From Deinococcus sp. (lineage in GTDB: Bacteria > Deinococcota > Deinococci > Deinococcales > Deinococcaceae): 6,743 bases of DNA. The translations under genes were made by a program, and so were the position numbers. The stretch lies in contig JAGLBF010000119.1 in NCBI GenBank assembly GCA_018260375.1, positions 1 through 6,743 of the forward strand, in the 5' to 3' direction. The first letter of the stretch is position 1. Each line of letters begins with the position of its first letter. The notes beneath the pieces were generated by a model that worked only from the letters and a program-made list of their open reading frames with translations, was not told where the DNA came from and ran no database searches. Shown one piece after another: positions 1 through 6,678 of this stretch.

Positions 1-31
1 GTTTGCCATAGGTCGAGCAACTAGGGCAAAC
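1..31. terminator. Possible hairpin terminator at the left edge
   Basis: Bases 1-11 (GTTTGCCATAG) pair with 21-31 (CTAGGGCAAAC) with one mismatch, leaving a 9-base loop. The hairpin lies 37 bases beyond the stop of the LysR-type gene on the minus strand, where a terminator is expected. Any U-tract on that strand would fall outside the window. On the plus strand the hairpin is followed by AGATTACAA, which is not a U-tract. It could equally end a gene to the left or be an unrelated inverted repeat. Confidence 0.35.
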
Positions 32-67
32 AGATTACAACGAATTAAACGGAATCGGTATCAAACT

Positions 68-967
68 CTACCTCTCTTTTGTCACTTGCCGTATCGCTTC
101 TGTCAGCGCTGCGATATGGGGCAGGCGGCTGCGGCCAGGGCGCAGGGTAAGGCCCACCACCCGCTCAAAGGGGACAGGCAACGGCAAGCTGATCAGGCTA
201 GGTGACAAGTTGCCCAGGCCCAGCTCAGGAAAAATGGTAACGCCCATGCCGTAGCGCACCATTGACAGGATAACGTCATCTTCGGCGACTTCGGTAATCT
301 GGTCGCTAAGCGCGTGGTAGGCTCGCAAAAAGGCCAGTAGCCGCGTGTCATTTTGGTGACCACTGGGCATGGGGAGCAAAAGCGGGCGGCGGCGCAGCGC
401 TTCCCAGGTGAGGGGGACTGACGCCAGCGGGTCGGTCGCGGGCAACACCACGCGGTAGGGGTCGTGCAGCAGCGGCTCAAAGCGCACGCCCGCCTCGCTC
501 GGCTGTTCAATAAGGGCCAAATCGGCCTCACCGCGCCGCACCAAGTCGGCCCCGCCATGACCGTCACTGCTGGCATCCAAAATACGCACCTGTAAGCCCG
601 CGTGTGCTTGCGCGAGCAGGGCCAGTGCAGGTGCAAGAAGCTGTTGGCCCAGACTGCGGTAGGTGGCGACCACCAGTTTGCCCGCTAAGGTCTGGGCAGG
701 GTTGGCGGCGAGCTGCAGGTCTTGCACGGCAATCATAGCGTCGCGGGCGTGGCCTACAGCAGCCTGGCCTGCGGGGGTGAGGCTTACGCCGCCGCGCCCG
801 CGCAAGAGCAGCGGCTGACCCAGTATTTTTTCTAGGGCACGCACGCCTTCGCTGAGGGTGCTTTGCGACAAGCCAAGGCTGTCAGCAGCTCCCGAAAAGC
901 TGCCCGCATCTGCCACGGCCACAAAGAGGCGTAGTTGAGCCAATGTTGGCTCAGGGAGTCTGGACAC
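68..967 (-). CDS. LysR-type transcriptional regulator
   Basis: This is a DNA-binding transcription factor of the LysR family, acting in the cytoplasm. From a GTG start at 967 it has 299 residues, the usual family length. The N-terminal winged helix-turn-helix covers about residues 9-66 and includes GSFSGAADSLGLSQSTLSEG (22-41), followed by the wing RGRGGVSLTPAG. The rest (about 95-299) is the two-lobed periplasmic-binding-like effector domain. No residue is cysteine, so peroxide sensing by an OxyR-type thiol is excluded, and the effector is unknown. An ATG at 1000 adds 11 residues. GTG at 967 is preferred because TACACT lies 7 bases upstream and the helix-turn-helix then starts close to the N-terminus, as is normal. 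The gene is divergent from a small unknown gene at 1079, the classic arrangement for a LysR regulator and its target. An ATC-N9-GAT palindrome over its -35 region suggests autorepression (inference). Confidence 0.93.
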   Translation of the reverse strand: MSRLPEPTLAQLRLFVAVADAGSFSGAADSLGLSQSTLSEGVRALEKILGQPLLLRGRGGVSLTPAGQAAVGHARDAMIAVQDLQLAANPAQTLAGKLVVATYRSLGQQLLAPALALLAQAHAGLQVRILDASSDGHGGADLVRRGEADLALIEQPSEAGVRFEPLLHDPYRVVLPATDPLASVPLTWEALRRRPLLLPMPSGHQNDTRLLAFLRAYHALSDQITEVAEDDVILSMVRYGMGVTIFPELGLGNLSPSLISLPLPVPFERVVGLTLRPGRSRLPHIAALTEAIRQVTKER

Positions 968-974
968 AGGCTGT

Positions 975-980
975 AGTGTA
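975..980 (-). promoter_or_regulatory. -10 box for a leaderless LysR transcript
   Basis: On the minus strand TACACT is followed by 7 bases (ACAGCCT) and then GTG at 965-967, which is in frame with the regulator. A TANNNT box 6-7 bases before a start codon is the layout of leaderless promoters. There is no Shine-Dalgarno-like sequence before this GTG or before the ATG at 1000. No good -35 hexamer is visible. Confidence 0.5.
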
Positions 981-998
981 GCGCGAGGGGCAAGGTAC

Positions 999-1013
999 AT
1001 CGGATAGTCCGAT
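999..1013. promoter_or_regulatory. LysR-family operator palindrome ATC-N9-GAT
   Basis: ATCGGATAGTCCGAT is a perfect inverted repeat (6-bp arms, 3-base centre). It matches the ATC-N9-GAT / T-N11-A form of LysR-family operators. If transcription of the regulator begins at 967, the site covers about -32 to -46 and overlaps the -35 position, which fits repression of its own gene. CCGATAG (1009-1015) recurs at 1041-1047, 32 bases away or about three helical turns. A related inverted half-site, CTATCAG, lies at 1071-1077. Binding by this regulator is inferred. Confidence 0.5.
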
Positions 1014-1078
1014 AGACAAATGCCCTGCGCGGGCCGCTAACCGATAGCCGCTCACAGCAGCACAGGCACACTATCAGC

Positions 1079-1336
1079 ATGACTGCCCTGATTGAACGCC
1101 CCGCTGCCCAAACCCACATTCCCAGTAACAATACGGGTAACTACTTTATGGAAGTGTTGCTGCCCGTAGACAGCAGCGCGCTGCCCGCTATCAGCGGCTG
1201 GACGCTCAAGCTGTGGCCTGCGGCTACCTTTGGCGACGCTACCTTGCAGGCTGTAGGCCAGGGCAGTGTCAGTGAACTGACTGCCGCCCTCCATCACAGG
1301 GGTATTGAAGCCCTAACCGTTGTTGCTCACCGCTAA
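1079..1336 (+). CDS. Small hypothetical protein, divergent from the LysR gene
   Basis: I do not recognise this 85-residue protein. It has no signal peptide and no membrane segment. It reads as a small soluble alpha/beta protein: a hydrophobic strand near residues 22-30 (YFMEVLLPV), a second near 41-46 (WTLKLW), a helix near 65-74 (SELTAALHHR) and a final strand (EALTVVAH). Codon choice resembles the neighbouring genes, and it has one AGG codon. The start is uncertain: no ribosome-binding site precedes ATG 1079. A later ATG (1148) and a GTG (1154) are in frame, and TACTTT at 1142-1147 lies 6 bases before the GTG, which would give 61 residues. An antisense frame of similar length (1052-1297) overlaps it, but the plus-strand frame fits the divergent arrangement better. 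It may be the target of the adjacent regulator (inference). Confidence 0.55.
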   Translation: MTALIERPAAQTHIPSNNTGNYFMEVLLPVDSSALPAISGWTLKLWPAATFGDATLQAVGQGSVSELTAALHHRGIEALTVVAHR

Positions 1337-1393
1337 AAACCCAATATCACGGCTTAGGAGCATATGCCTGAGCCAGCATAGCATGTGAGTTTT

Positions 1394-1451
1394 GACTTGA
1401 ACCGTATTGAACACGCGGTGAAGTTTGGCTAGCGGGCGCAGGCAACAGTAC
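1394..1451. repeat. Dispersed 58-base repeat, copy 1
   Basis: This stretch aligns without gaps to 2744-2801 in the same orientation, with about 43 of 58 bases identical by hand count. The ends are best conserved: GACTTGA-CC at the left, TTGAACACGCG inside, and GCGGG-GCAGG-AACAGTAC at the right. It lies in the intergenic region after the small plus-strand gene. The two copies bracket the barrel-protein gene. Their nature (decayed insertion-sequence end or a small intergenic repeat family) cannot be settled from two copies. Confidence 0.5.
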
Positions 1452-1503
1452 AGCCTCCATAATTAGGCAAGCGCAGGCCACACCTTGGCGACAGTGCTGG
1501 AAT

Positions 1504-1541
1504 GAAGCGGAACGTGCATCTCAGAATGCACGTTCCGCTTC
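1504..1541. terminator. Strong bidirectional hairpin, transcription terminator
   Basis: GAAGCGGAACGTGCAT (1504-1519) pairs perfectly with 1526-1541 around a 6-base loop. It begins 2 bases after the stop codon of the minus-strand barrel gene and lies 167 bases after the stop of the plus-strand gene, so it sits between convergent genes. The plus strand continues GTTTAGTT, a weak U-run, while the minus strand continues ATTCC, which is not U-rich. Position and stem strength support a terminator, or a 3'-end stabiliser, for the barrel gene. Confidence 0.75.
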
Positions 1542-1543
1542 GT

Positions 1544-2677
1544 TTAGTTGCCCTTGTCTGTCATCACAACACCTAAGCTCAAGCGGTGCGCTCCGTTGGG
1601 CATCCAGTTGTACTTTACGCTGGGGCCAAAGGCGTTGCTGGCTTGGGGCAAGCGCACCATGGCGGCGCCTGTCAGGCTGGGGCCGCCCCAGTACCAGTCG
1701 TAGCCGGGGGTGATGTCTAGGCGCAGGGGTTCAGCGATATTCAGGCGGAAGGTCGCGCCCAGTTCATTGCGGTTGTTGGTACTGTTCAGGTCGTACCACA
1801 AGTGACCATAGTCATACTGCACGGTGTGCAGGTTGACAGGGCCAAAGCCGTAATCCAGTCTGTAGCTGAGCCCTGCGTAGGTTTCACGGGCTTTACCGTC
1901 AGCAATGCCATACACGTTGTTGCCAAGAGCACCCAGACCAAAATCATAGCGTTCAAACTGACGAGCATAACCGTTAAGGCGGTCAATAATCTGTCCATTT
2001 ACACCAGCATTAACTTCTAGAGTTGTAAAGGCTTTTTTGTCAGTGATAAAGTAATAGTTGCGCAGAGTACTATTAAGGTTAAAGTTGATATTGGTTTTTG
2101 TCGCTTCGTTCTTAATGACTCCAGGAAAATCTTTGCCTACAAAGCCTTCTACATGGGTATAGGGCTGGCTTGACTTCGCAAGAGCGCCATAGCCTAAAGC
2201 GCCATAGAGGCGTACATTGAGCCCAGGTACAGTGGGTACAGGGACAACTTTGGCGTATCCCCCTTCAATGTAGTTGGCAAAATACTCACCCGCAACAGTG
2301 CTCCACTGAAATTTACTGTGAAACTGAATGCCTTGCCAGGGATTATGGTTGACTTCAGCAGTCATAATCCCTTTTTGACCGCCTTCTGCATTAGCCAGTT
2401 TAAAATCGGTGTCTTTATAGCGACTGGTCAGACCATATTCATTATAGTTAGGGTGATTGACAAAGAGAATACGGATGTCAGCTTTGATGGGTAGCGGGAA
2501 AGCGCGTACTCCGTATTTGCTAGCGTTGGTATCAAAGACCCCTTCTATCCCGCCAAAACGGTTGTAGTAGTCAGCGGGCAAGCTAAACAGATCAGCCGCC
2601 TGGGCTGCACTTCCCAGGAAGCCAGGAATAAGTAGGGCGCTGAGTACGCGGGAGCGAGCAAAACGGGTCAGTGTCAT
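1544..2677 (-). CDS. Secreted beta-rich protein, probable outer-membrane beta-barrel
   Basis: From ATG 2677 the product has 377 residues. It opens with a clear Sec signal peptide: MTLTRFARSR, a hydrophobic core VLSALLIPGFLG, and a signal peptidase I site after SAAQA (about residue 27). The mature part is rich in Tyr, Phe, Trp, Asn and Gly in alternating patterns, without hydrophobic helices, for example LNVRLYGALGYGAL, YAGLSYRLDYGFG and LRLDITPGYDWYWGG. This is typical of antiparallel membrane strands joined by Asn/Gly loops. No named porin family is recognised, and the C-terminus (MTDKGN) lacks the terminal aromatic of proteobacterial barrels. The frame runs 32 codons further to a TTG at 2773, but that extension has no signal-like character and overlaps a repeat, so ATG 2677 with TATACT 6 bases upstream is preferred. 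The middle third is visibly AT-richer than the ends. The role is probably envelope transport or structure (inference). Confidence 0.8.
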   Translation of the reverse strand: MTLTRFARSRVLSALLIPGFLGSAAQAADLFSLPADYYNRFGGIEGVFDTNASKYGVRAFPLPIKADIRILFVNHPNYNEYGLTSRYKDTDFKLANAEGGQKGIMTAEVNHNPWQGIQFHSKFQWSTVAGEYFANYIEGGYAKVVPVPTVPGLNVRLYGALGYGALAKSSQPYTHVEGFVGKDFPGVIKNEATKTNINFNLNSTLRNYYFITDKKAFTTLEVNAGVNGQIIDRLNGYARQFERYDFGLGALGNNVYGIADGKARETYAGLSYRLDYGFGPVNLHTVQYDYGHLWYDLNSTNNRNELGATFRLNIAEPLRLDITPGYDWYWGGPSLTGAAMVRLPQASNAFGPSVKYNWMPNGAHRLSLGVVMTDKGN

Positions 2678-2683
2678 GGGCGC

Positions 2684-2689
2684 AGTATA
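2684..2689 (-). promoter_or_regulatory. -10 box for a leaderless barrel-gene transcript
   Basis: On the minus strand TATACT is followed by 6 bases (GCGCCC) and ATG at 2675-2677. A GGAGGA sequence lies 15 bases before the ATG, too far to act as a ribosome-binding site for it, and no start codon sits at a proper distance from it. Leaderless initiation is therefore the simpler reading. No convincing -35 is visible. Confidence 0.55.
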
Positions 2690-2743
2690 AAGTCCTCCGC
2701 CTGCTCCTGCATGAGCCGTCAGCGCCTCTATGAGACGGACGGC

Positions 2744-2801
2744 GACTTGAGCCCTGTTGAACACGCGCTTCAATCCGAGAGGCGGGAGCAGGAAACAGTA
2801 C
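2744..2801. repeat. Dispersed 58-base repeat, copy 2
   Basis: This is the second copy of the repeat at 1394-1451, in the same orientation. It lies 67-124 bases upstream of the likely transcription start of the barrel gene and ends 27 bases from the mutS2 stop. This copy has an internal inverted repeat, TTGAA (2757-2761) with TTCAA (2769-2773), that copy 1 has lost. It could be an insertion remnant or a regulatory element. Confidence 0.5.
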
Positions 2802-2807
2802 GGAATT

Positions 2808-2821
2808 CGTAGAATACTACG
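2808..2821. terminator. Weak hairpin after mutS2
   Basis: CGTAG (2808-2812) pairs with CTACG (2817-2821) around the loop AATA, 7 bases beyond the mutS2 stop codon on the minus strand. The stem is only 5 bp and the minus strand continues AATTCCGTACTG with no U-tract. At most it is a weak end signal for mutS2. Confidence 0.25.
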
Positions 2822-2828
2822 GCCAGAT

Positions 2829-5177
2829 TTATACTTTTATATTAACAATAGTCACGCCGTGTCCGCCCTGATTGGGTTCGGCGTCATGAAAGCTGTCTAT
2901 GCGCTTTTCGGTCTTGAGGTACTCGCGTATCAACCGGCGCAGTACGCCCTGGCCTTTGCCGTGTACCACCCGCAGCGGAGTTTCGCGCAGGGCGCTGGCC
3001 TCACCAATAGCGCTGCGGAGTTCTTCGATGGCTTCCTCAACGTGCTTGCCGCGCAGTTGCAGCTCATGTTGAAAGTTGCTAGGTACGCGCCCCACAAAGC
3101 TGCTTGCTCTGCTGATAGGCACGTTGCGGGTGGCTGACTTGGGTTTGGTGATGGCTTTGGCCGTAACGGGCGCAGCCTCTGGTTTAAGGCGCACGTCGCG
3201 GCGGCGCACATTCACTTTCATCAGCCCCAGTTGTACAATCAGCTCGTCGCCGCGCACTTCAAGCACCTGACCTGTAGCACCGTATGCGGGGACAGTAACG
3301 GTGCTTCCCAGTTTGAGGGGGTCGCCGCGCACAGTTTCGGCACTCTCTTGCTGGGCTCTAGCACGGTCTTGCTGTGCTACGCGTCGCAGGTCGCGCAGTT
3401 CCTGCATGACGCGGGGACGGGCAGGCTCTTCGCGGGCGCGGGCGCGCAGCCCACGCACTTGCTCAAGCGCCTGGGCGTAGGCGGCCTCGGCTTTTTGGGC
3501 GGCTTCAGCGAGCAATTCACTGCGGCGATCATCCAGATCTTGGCGCTGAGTTTGCATGCGTTCGCGCTCCATCACTGCCTCACGGCGGGCGATGCGGGCG
3601 GTTTCTAGTTCACGGTGCAGATCGGCCCGCTCGCGCTCTAGGGTTTCTAGTAGCCGCTCGAGCAGCCCACCTTCTGGCCCCAGCACGTCTTCGGCGCGGC
3701 GCATCACACCTTCGGGGATGCCCATGCGGCGGGCAATGGCAAGCGCAAAGCTGCGCCCAGGCTGGCCCACCTGCAACTGATAGGTGGGTGCCAGGTGTTG
3801 CAGATCAAAGCCCATACTGGCATTTTTAAGCCCAGGTGTCTCAAGCGCAAACAGCTTGAGCGGCGAGAGGTGCGAGGTGATGATGCCGCGCACATTTTGC
3901 ACCAGCAGTTGCTCAATAATCGCCTGTGACAGTGCGGCGCCCTCGGCGGGGTCGGTGCCGCTGCCCAACTCGTCAATGAGTACCAGTGTGCGAGGCGAAG
4001 CTTGGTCAAGCACGGCGCGCAGGTTTTTGAGGTGGGCGGCAAAGGTAGACAGGCTGGCTTCTATGCTCTGATCGTCACCAATATCGACCAGCACGTCTTC
4101 AATAACAGGCAGTTGGGCTTTGCTGGCGGCGACGTACAGCCCTGATTGGTGCATCAGCACCGCCAGGCCCAGCGTTTTTAGCGTCACTGTTTTACCGCCC
4201 ATGTTTGGGCCAGTGATCAGCAGCAAACGGGTTTGTTCGTTGAGGGAAATGTCGTTGGCAACGGGGTTTGCCAGCAGCGGGTGACGCGCTTCTTGCAGCA
4301 GGTAATCGGCCCCCACAACTGTTTCGGGGCGGTTGAGTTTCCAGTCACGGGCCAGGGCAGCTTTGGCAGCGATCAGGTCTAACATCCCCACCGTATCAAT
4401 GGTCTGGGCGATCGCGCTGTCTTGGGCCACCAGACCGCTTAGCTCGGTCAAAATGCGCCGCACCTCGGCTTCTTCATCCAGAATCAGGCGGGTAAGTTCG
4501 TTGTTAAGCTGGGTGACACCCGCAGGCTCGACAAAGTAGGTTTGACCTGTTGCCGACGCATCGACAATAATGCCCTGCACTGTGCTGACGCGGCTGGCCT
4601 GCACAGGCAGCACATAGCGGTCGCGGCGAATGGTGATCAGGTTATCTTGTAGTACCTCGGCCCACTGCTCTAATGTGGCGCTCAGTTTGTCGCGGATGCG
4701 CCCGCGCAGCGGCTCCATCTTGCGCCTGAGTTCGCGCAGTTGGTGCGAAGCCTCGTCGCGCACCTGCCCGTCGCGGTCAAGCGACTCTAGGACGCGCCGC
4801 ACCAGCAGGCTGTGTTCGCCCAGGTGCTCAGCCAGTGGCGTCAGCGGCCCGCGTGAGTGGCTGGCAATGGCACGCCTGACGGTCATGGCTCCGTCCAGCG
4901 CGTAGGCCACCTCCAGCAGTTCCTGGCCCAGTAGCATGCGGCCCTCATAGGCACGCAGGTGAAGGTCGCGCACGTCACCAATGCCGCCGAGTGACAGCGA
5001 TACGCCAAAAAGGGCGTCTTCTAGCTGGTCAAGCTCGCGGGCAATTTGGGTGCTGTCGGTGCTGGGGGCTAGCCTGGCGGCGCGTTCAAAGCCCATCGGT
5101 GTAGCGGTGCGCTCGCTGAGGGCGCTGCGAATACGCGGATAATCAAGTGTGGTGAGGGAATGTGAATCAAAAGGCAC
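2829..5177 (-). CDS. mutS2: MutS2 family ATPase with Smr domain
   Basis: MutS2 is a cytoplasmic MutS-related ATPase without the mismatch-reading domain. In different bacteria it is reported to limit recombination or to split collided ribosomes. The 782 residues match the family. In order: the core/clamp region (about 1-290, with coiled coil around 140-175 and 225-250); the ATPase with Walker A GPNMGGKT (323-330), signature segment [19 protein letters not shown] (365-383), Walker [15 protein letters not shown] (397-410) and switch His in TSHLSPL (434-440); a long charged coiled coil (about 500-615); a small beta KOW-like part (620-665); a basic linker; and the C-terminal Smr domain (about 702-782) with LQLRG (706-710) and HGKGQG (739-744). 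The usual LDLR/LDLH motif here has Gln in place of Asp. The start is GTG, with MPF at the N-terminus and CATACT 7 bases upstream. It follows the DedA gene by 131 bases, so it probably has its own transcript. Confidence 0.97.
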   Translation of the reverse strand: MPFDSHSLTTLDYPRIRSALSERTATPMGFERAARLAPSTDSTQIARELDQLEDALFGVSLSLGGIGDVRDLHLRAYEGRMLLGQELLEVAYALDGAMTVRRAIASHSRGPLTPLAEHLGEHSLLVRRVLESLDRDGQVRDEASHQLRELRRKMEPLRGRIRDKLSATLEQWAEVLQDNLITIRRDRYVLPVQASRVSTVQGIIVDASATGQTYFVEPAGVTQLNNELTRLILDEEAEVRRILTELSGLVAQDSAIAQTIDTVGMLDLIAAKAALARDWKLNRPETVVGADYLLQEARHPLLANPVANDISLNEQTRLLLITGPNMGGKTVTLKTLGLAVLMHQSGLYVAASKAQLPVIEDVLVDIGDDQSIEASLSTFAAHLKNLRAVLDQASPRTLVLIDELGSGTDPAEGAALSQAIIEQLLVQNVRGIITSHLSPLKLFALETPGLKNASMGFDLQHLAPTYQLQVGQPGRSFALAIARRMGIPEGVMRRAEDVLGPEGGLLERLLETLERERADLHRELETARIARREAVMERERMQTQRQDLDDRRSELLAEAAQKAEAAYAQALEQVRGLRARAREEPARPRVMQELRDLRRVAQQDRARAQQESAETVRGDPLKLGSTVTVPAYGATGQVLEVRGDELIVQLGLMKVNVRRRDVRLKPEAAPVTAKAITKPKSATRNVPISRASSFVGRVPSNFQHELQLRGKHVEEAIEELRSAIGEASALRETPLRVVHGKGQGVLRRLIREYLKTEKRIDSFHDAEPNQGGHGVTIVNIKV

Positions 5178-5184
5178 GCCTAGC

Positions 5185-5190
5185 AGTATG
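5185..5190 (-). promoter_or_regulatory. Possible -10 box for mutS2
   Basis: On the minus strand CATACT is followed by 7 bases (GCTAGGC) and the GTG start at 5175-5177. It differs from TANNNT in the first base, so it is weaker than the boxes of the neighbouring genes. No Shine-Dalgarno sequence is seen before the GTG. The rest of the 131-base gap to the DedA gene holds no gene and no clear -35. Confidence 0.35.
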
Positions 5191-5308
5191 CCGTAACCCA
5201 GCCTGCCTGACTGTGCGTGAAATGGCTTAGGGGAGAGGCCAGAAAGAGACAGCTGAGTGCTTGGGCAAGAGACCGCCAGTACATCAAAACATACGCCTGT
5301 GTTTGGCC

Positions 5309-5926
5309 CTATTCACGTACGCTTTTTTTAACCTTTCCCTCTCTTCTTTCTTTTACGTACTTGTAAATAAAGTAGGCAGGTATAGCAATAAGAGCGATAA
5401 TGACCAGGGCGTAGGTTTGATAACGGTGCCACAGCTCTACAAAAGCCGCGCCGCCTATCCACATGCCTATTTGCCATACAGCCGTCCAACTGAGGGCCCC
5501 TATAAATGAATACAAGGTGTACGGTAGTATCTTAAGACCTGCTTGTTGGGCGTACAAGATAAAGAGTGTGCGAAAAGGCCCAAACCAGCGGCTGATAACC
5601 GCCATCCAGGGGCCGCGTCTTTCGAGCATGTCGTGTATTTGGGTCAGTCCAAAGCGGCGCTGCACGTGTTCGGGAATGATGCTTAGACCGCGTGGCCCAA
5701 TATAATAGCCGATGACATTGCCCAGTGTGTTGCCTAGTGCGCCGTACAGTATAGCCTCACCTAAATGCGTTTGTCCGCTGTGTATCAGCAACCCCAGTGC
5801 CAACATGCTCGCTTCAAAAGGAATAGCTGGTAGACCAATACCTTCTAGCACCAGCAACAAAAAGTTGACCAGGTGTACCATATAAGGATTGAGTGTTTGT
5901 AGCCAGTGCAGAAGTTGCTCTACCAT
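5309..5926 (-). CDS. DedA-family membrane protein, possible phospholipid flippase
   Basis: This 205-residue integral membrane protein belongs to the DedA (SNARE-associated) superfamily, whose members move lipids such as undecaprenyl phosphate or phosphatidylethanolamine across the inner membrane. Hydrophobic segments lie near residues 16-34, 37-50, 57-77, 108-128, 138-160 and 172-190. Family features are visible: acidic residues in the re-entrant region (Glu28 in LVLEGIGLP and Glu38 in IPFEAS), the Gly-rich [13 protein letters not shown] (65-77), and the arginine motif SRWFGPFRT (112-120; Arg113 and Arg119, six apart as in the essential pair of E. coli YqjA). The common Asp in the Gly-rich motif is Asn70 here. 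The C-terminus is basic and cytoplasmic. ATG 5926 lies 13 bases after the psd stop, with TAAGGA overlapping that stop as a weak ribosome-binding site, so the two genes form an operon. The pairing with psd suggests a PetA-like role in distributing phosphatidylethanolamine, but an undecaprenyl-phosphate carrier is the main alternative. Confidence 0.92.
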   Translation of the reverse strand: MVEQLLHWLQTLNPYMVHLVNFLLLVLEGIGLPAIPFEASMLALGLLIHSGQTHLGEAILYGALGNTLGNVIGYYIGPRGLSIIPEHVQRRFGLTQIHDMLERRGPWMAVISRWFGPFRTLFILYAQQAGLKILPYTLYSFIGALSWTAVWQIGMWIGGAAFVELWHRYQTYALVIIALIAIPAYFIYKYVKERREGKVKKSVRE

Positions 5927-5939
5927 AGCAGGCTAATCC

Positions 5940-6665
5940 TTAAGACTGGTCAGGGTTGTTACTTGGGCTGATACGGCCTATAGGGGTTTGTGCGCCGTAT
6001 ACTTGGTCGCCTACGCCCACCAAAAATTCAACGTCTCCAAAGATAAACAAATCTACCTGTGAACCGCGCTCAATAAAGCTCACTTTCTGTCCTGGACGCA
6101 GCGTATCGCCTTCATGAACATAGGTGCTGATTTTGTTGACAAACTTGTCGGCTATTTCTACCATCGCTACTTTGATGCGGCCTTCAATAAAGACAGTTTG
6201 GCGCTCATTTTCTAGGGCGTAGCGCTTGCCAAACAGGTCAACAGCACGGCGCAAATAGGTCAGCTGGATGTATTCCCACAAGTCGACCATCGGCAAATTG
6301 AGTTTGGCCTGATTATGGACAATACCTGTTATTTTGCCAGCAATAGGAGCGTAGTTAAAGTGAACATCCAGCGGCGACATATAAATGCCGATGAGCCAGC
6401 CCTCACCTGGAGTGGTGCCTTCGGGCCAATCGGCGTGAGTAATTTCGGATACCTTGATCGTTTGGCCTAGCTTGTCGCTGACGATTTCACCCCCCTGCAC
6501 ACGGCGCACATATACCACTTGCCCGTCGCAAGGGCTGATCATCAGGTCTTCGTCGGTGGGGGTAATCCGTACAGGGTCGCGGAAAAACCAGATGCGCTGC
6601 AAAAACAGGACAATGAGCCCCCAAACAGCAGCGAAGGACAACAGACGGCGCAAAAACTTGGGCAT
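5940..6665 (-). CDS. psd: Phosphatidylserine decarboxylase proenzyme (short type)
   Basis: This inner-membrane enzyme makes phosphatidylethanolamine from phosphatidylserine. It cleaves itself to form a pyruvoyl group on the small C-terminal chain. From ATG 6665 it has 241 residues, the length of the short type. In order: a membrane anchor (about residues 9-25), WFFRDP (26-31), SPCDGQV (44-50, triad Asp47), SPLDVHFNYAP (97-107, triad His102), ENERQTV (152-158), and the self-cleavage site RGSQVD (200-205), with the cut before Ser202. All three triad residues are present, so the enzyme should be active. An ATG at 6734 would add 23 residues. ATG 6665 is preferred because TACACT lies 7 bases upstream and the anchor then starts at the N-terminus. 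The gene is followed after 13 bases by the DedA gene. Archaetidylserine-type substrates cannot be excluded from sequence alone. Confidence 0.94.
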   Translation of the reverse strand: MPKFLRRLLSFAAVWGLIVLFLQRIWFFRDPVRITPTDEDLMISPCDGQVVYVRRVQGGEIVSDKLGQTIKVSEITHADWPEGTTPGEGWLIGIYMSPLDVHFNYAPIAGKITGIVHNQAKLNLPMVDLWEYIQLTYLRRAVDLFGKRYALENERQTVFIEGRIKVAMVEIADKFVNKISTYVHEGDTLRPGQKVSFIERGSQVDLFIFGDVEFLVGVGDQVYGAQTPIGRISPSNNPDQS

Positions 6666-6672
6666 ATAGGGC

Positions 6673-6678
6673 AGTGTA
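6673..6678 (-). promoter_or_regulatory. -10 box for a leaderless psd-dedA transcript
   Basis: On the minus strand TACACT is followed by 7 bases (GCCCTAT) and ATG at 6663-6665. The hexamer is identical to the one before the LysR gene, at the same 7-base spacing. There is no Shine-Dalgarno sequence. A TGGACA resembling a -35 lies 26 bases further upstream, too far for a normal spacer. If real, this promoter drives psd and the DedA gene together. Confidence 0.5.

Noticed and set aside
68..967. OxyR assignment for the LysR-type regulator
   Set aside because: The protein has no cysteine, so thiol-based peroxide sensing is not possible.
1052..1297. 81-residue minus-strand frame opposite the small plus-strand gene
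   Set aside because: It looks like an antisense shadow: the plus-strand frame has the more protein-like sequence and the better context next to the divergent regulator.
1364..1381. Mini-frame ATG..TAG (MPEPA) preceded by AGGAG
   Set aside because: The AGGAG is only 3 bases from the ATG and a five-codon frame is not evidence of a gene.
2692..2697. GGAGGA on the minus strand as a ribosome-binding site
   Set aside because: It is 15 bases before ATG 2677 and no start codon lies 5-10 bases downstream of it.
2678..2773. N-terminal extension of the barrel protein to a TTG at 2773
   Set aside because: TTG start with no ribosome-binding site, overlaps the repeat, and would bury the signal peptide 32 residues into the protein.
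2711..2812. 33-codon plus-strand frame starting at ATG 2711 across repeat copy 2
   Set aside because: No ribosome-binding site, overlaps the barrel-gene promoter region, and copy 1 has a stop at the equivalent place.
3048..5091. Several long frames on the plus strand opposite mutS2
   Set aside because: They are shadows caused by GC-rich third positions of mutS2; their translations are low-complexity Arg/Ser-rich or show no domain.
5281..5302. Imperfect hairpin just after the DedA stop as a terminator
   Set aside because: The pairing needs a bulge, the stem is short and AT-rich, and no U-tract follows.
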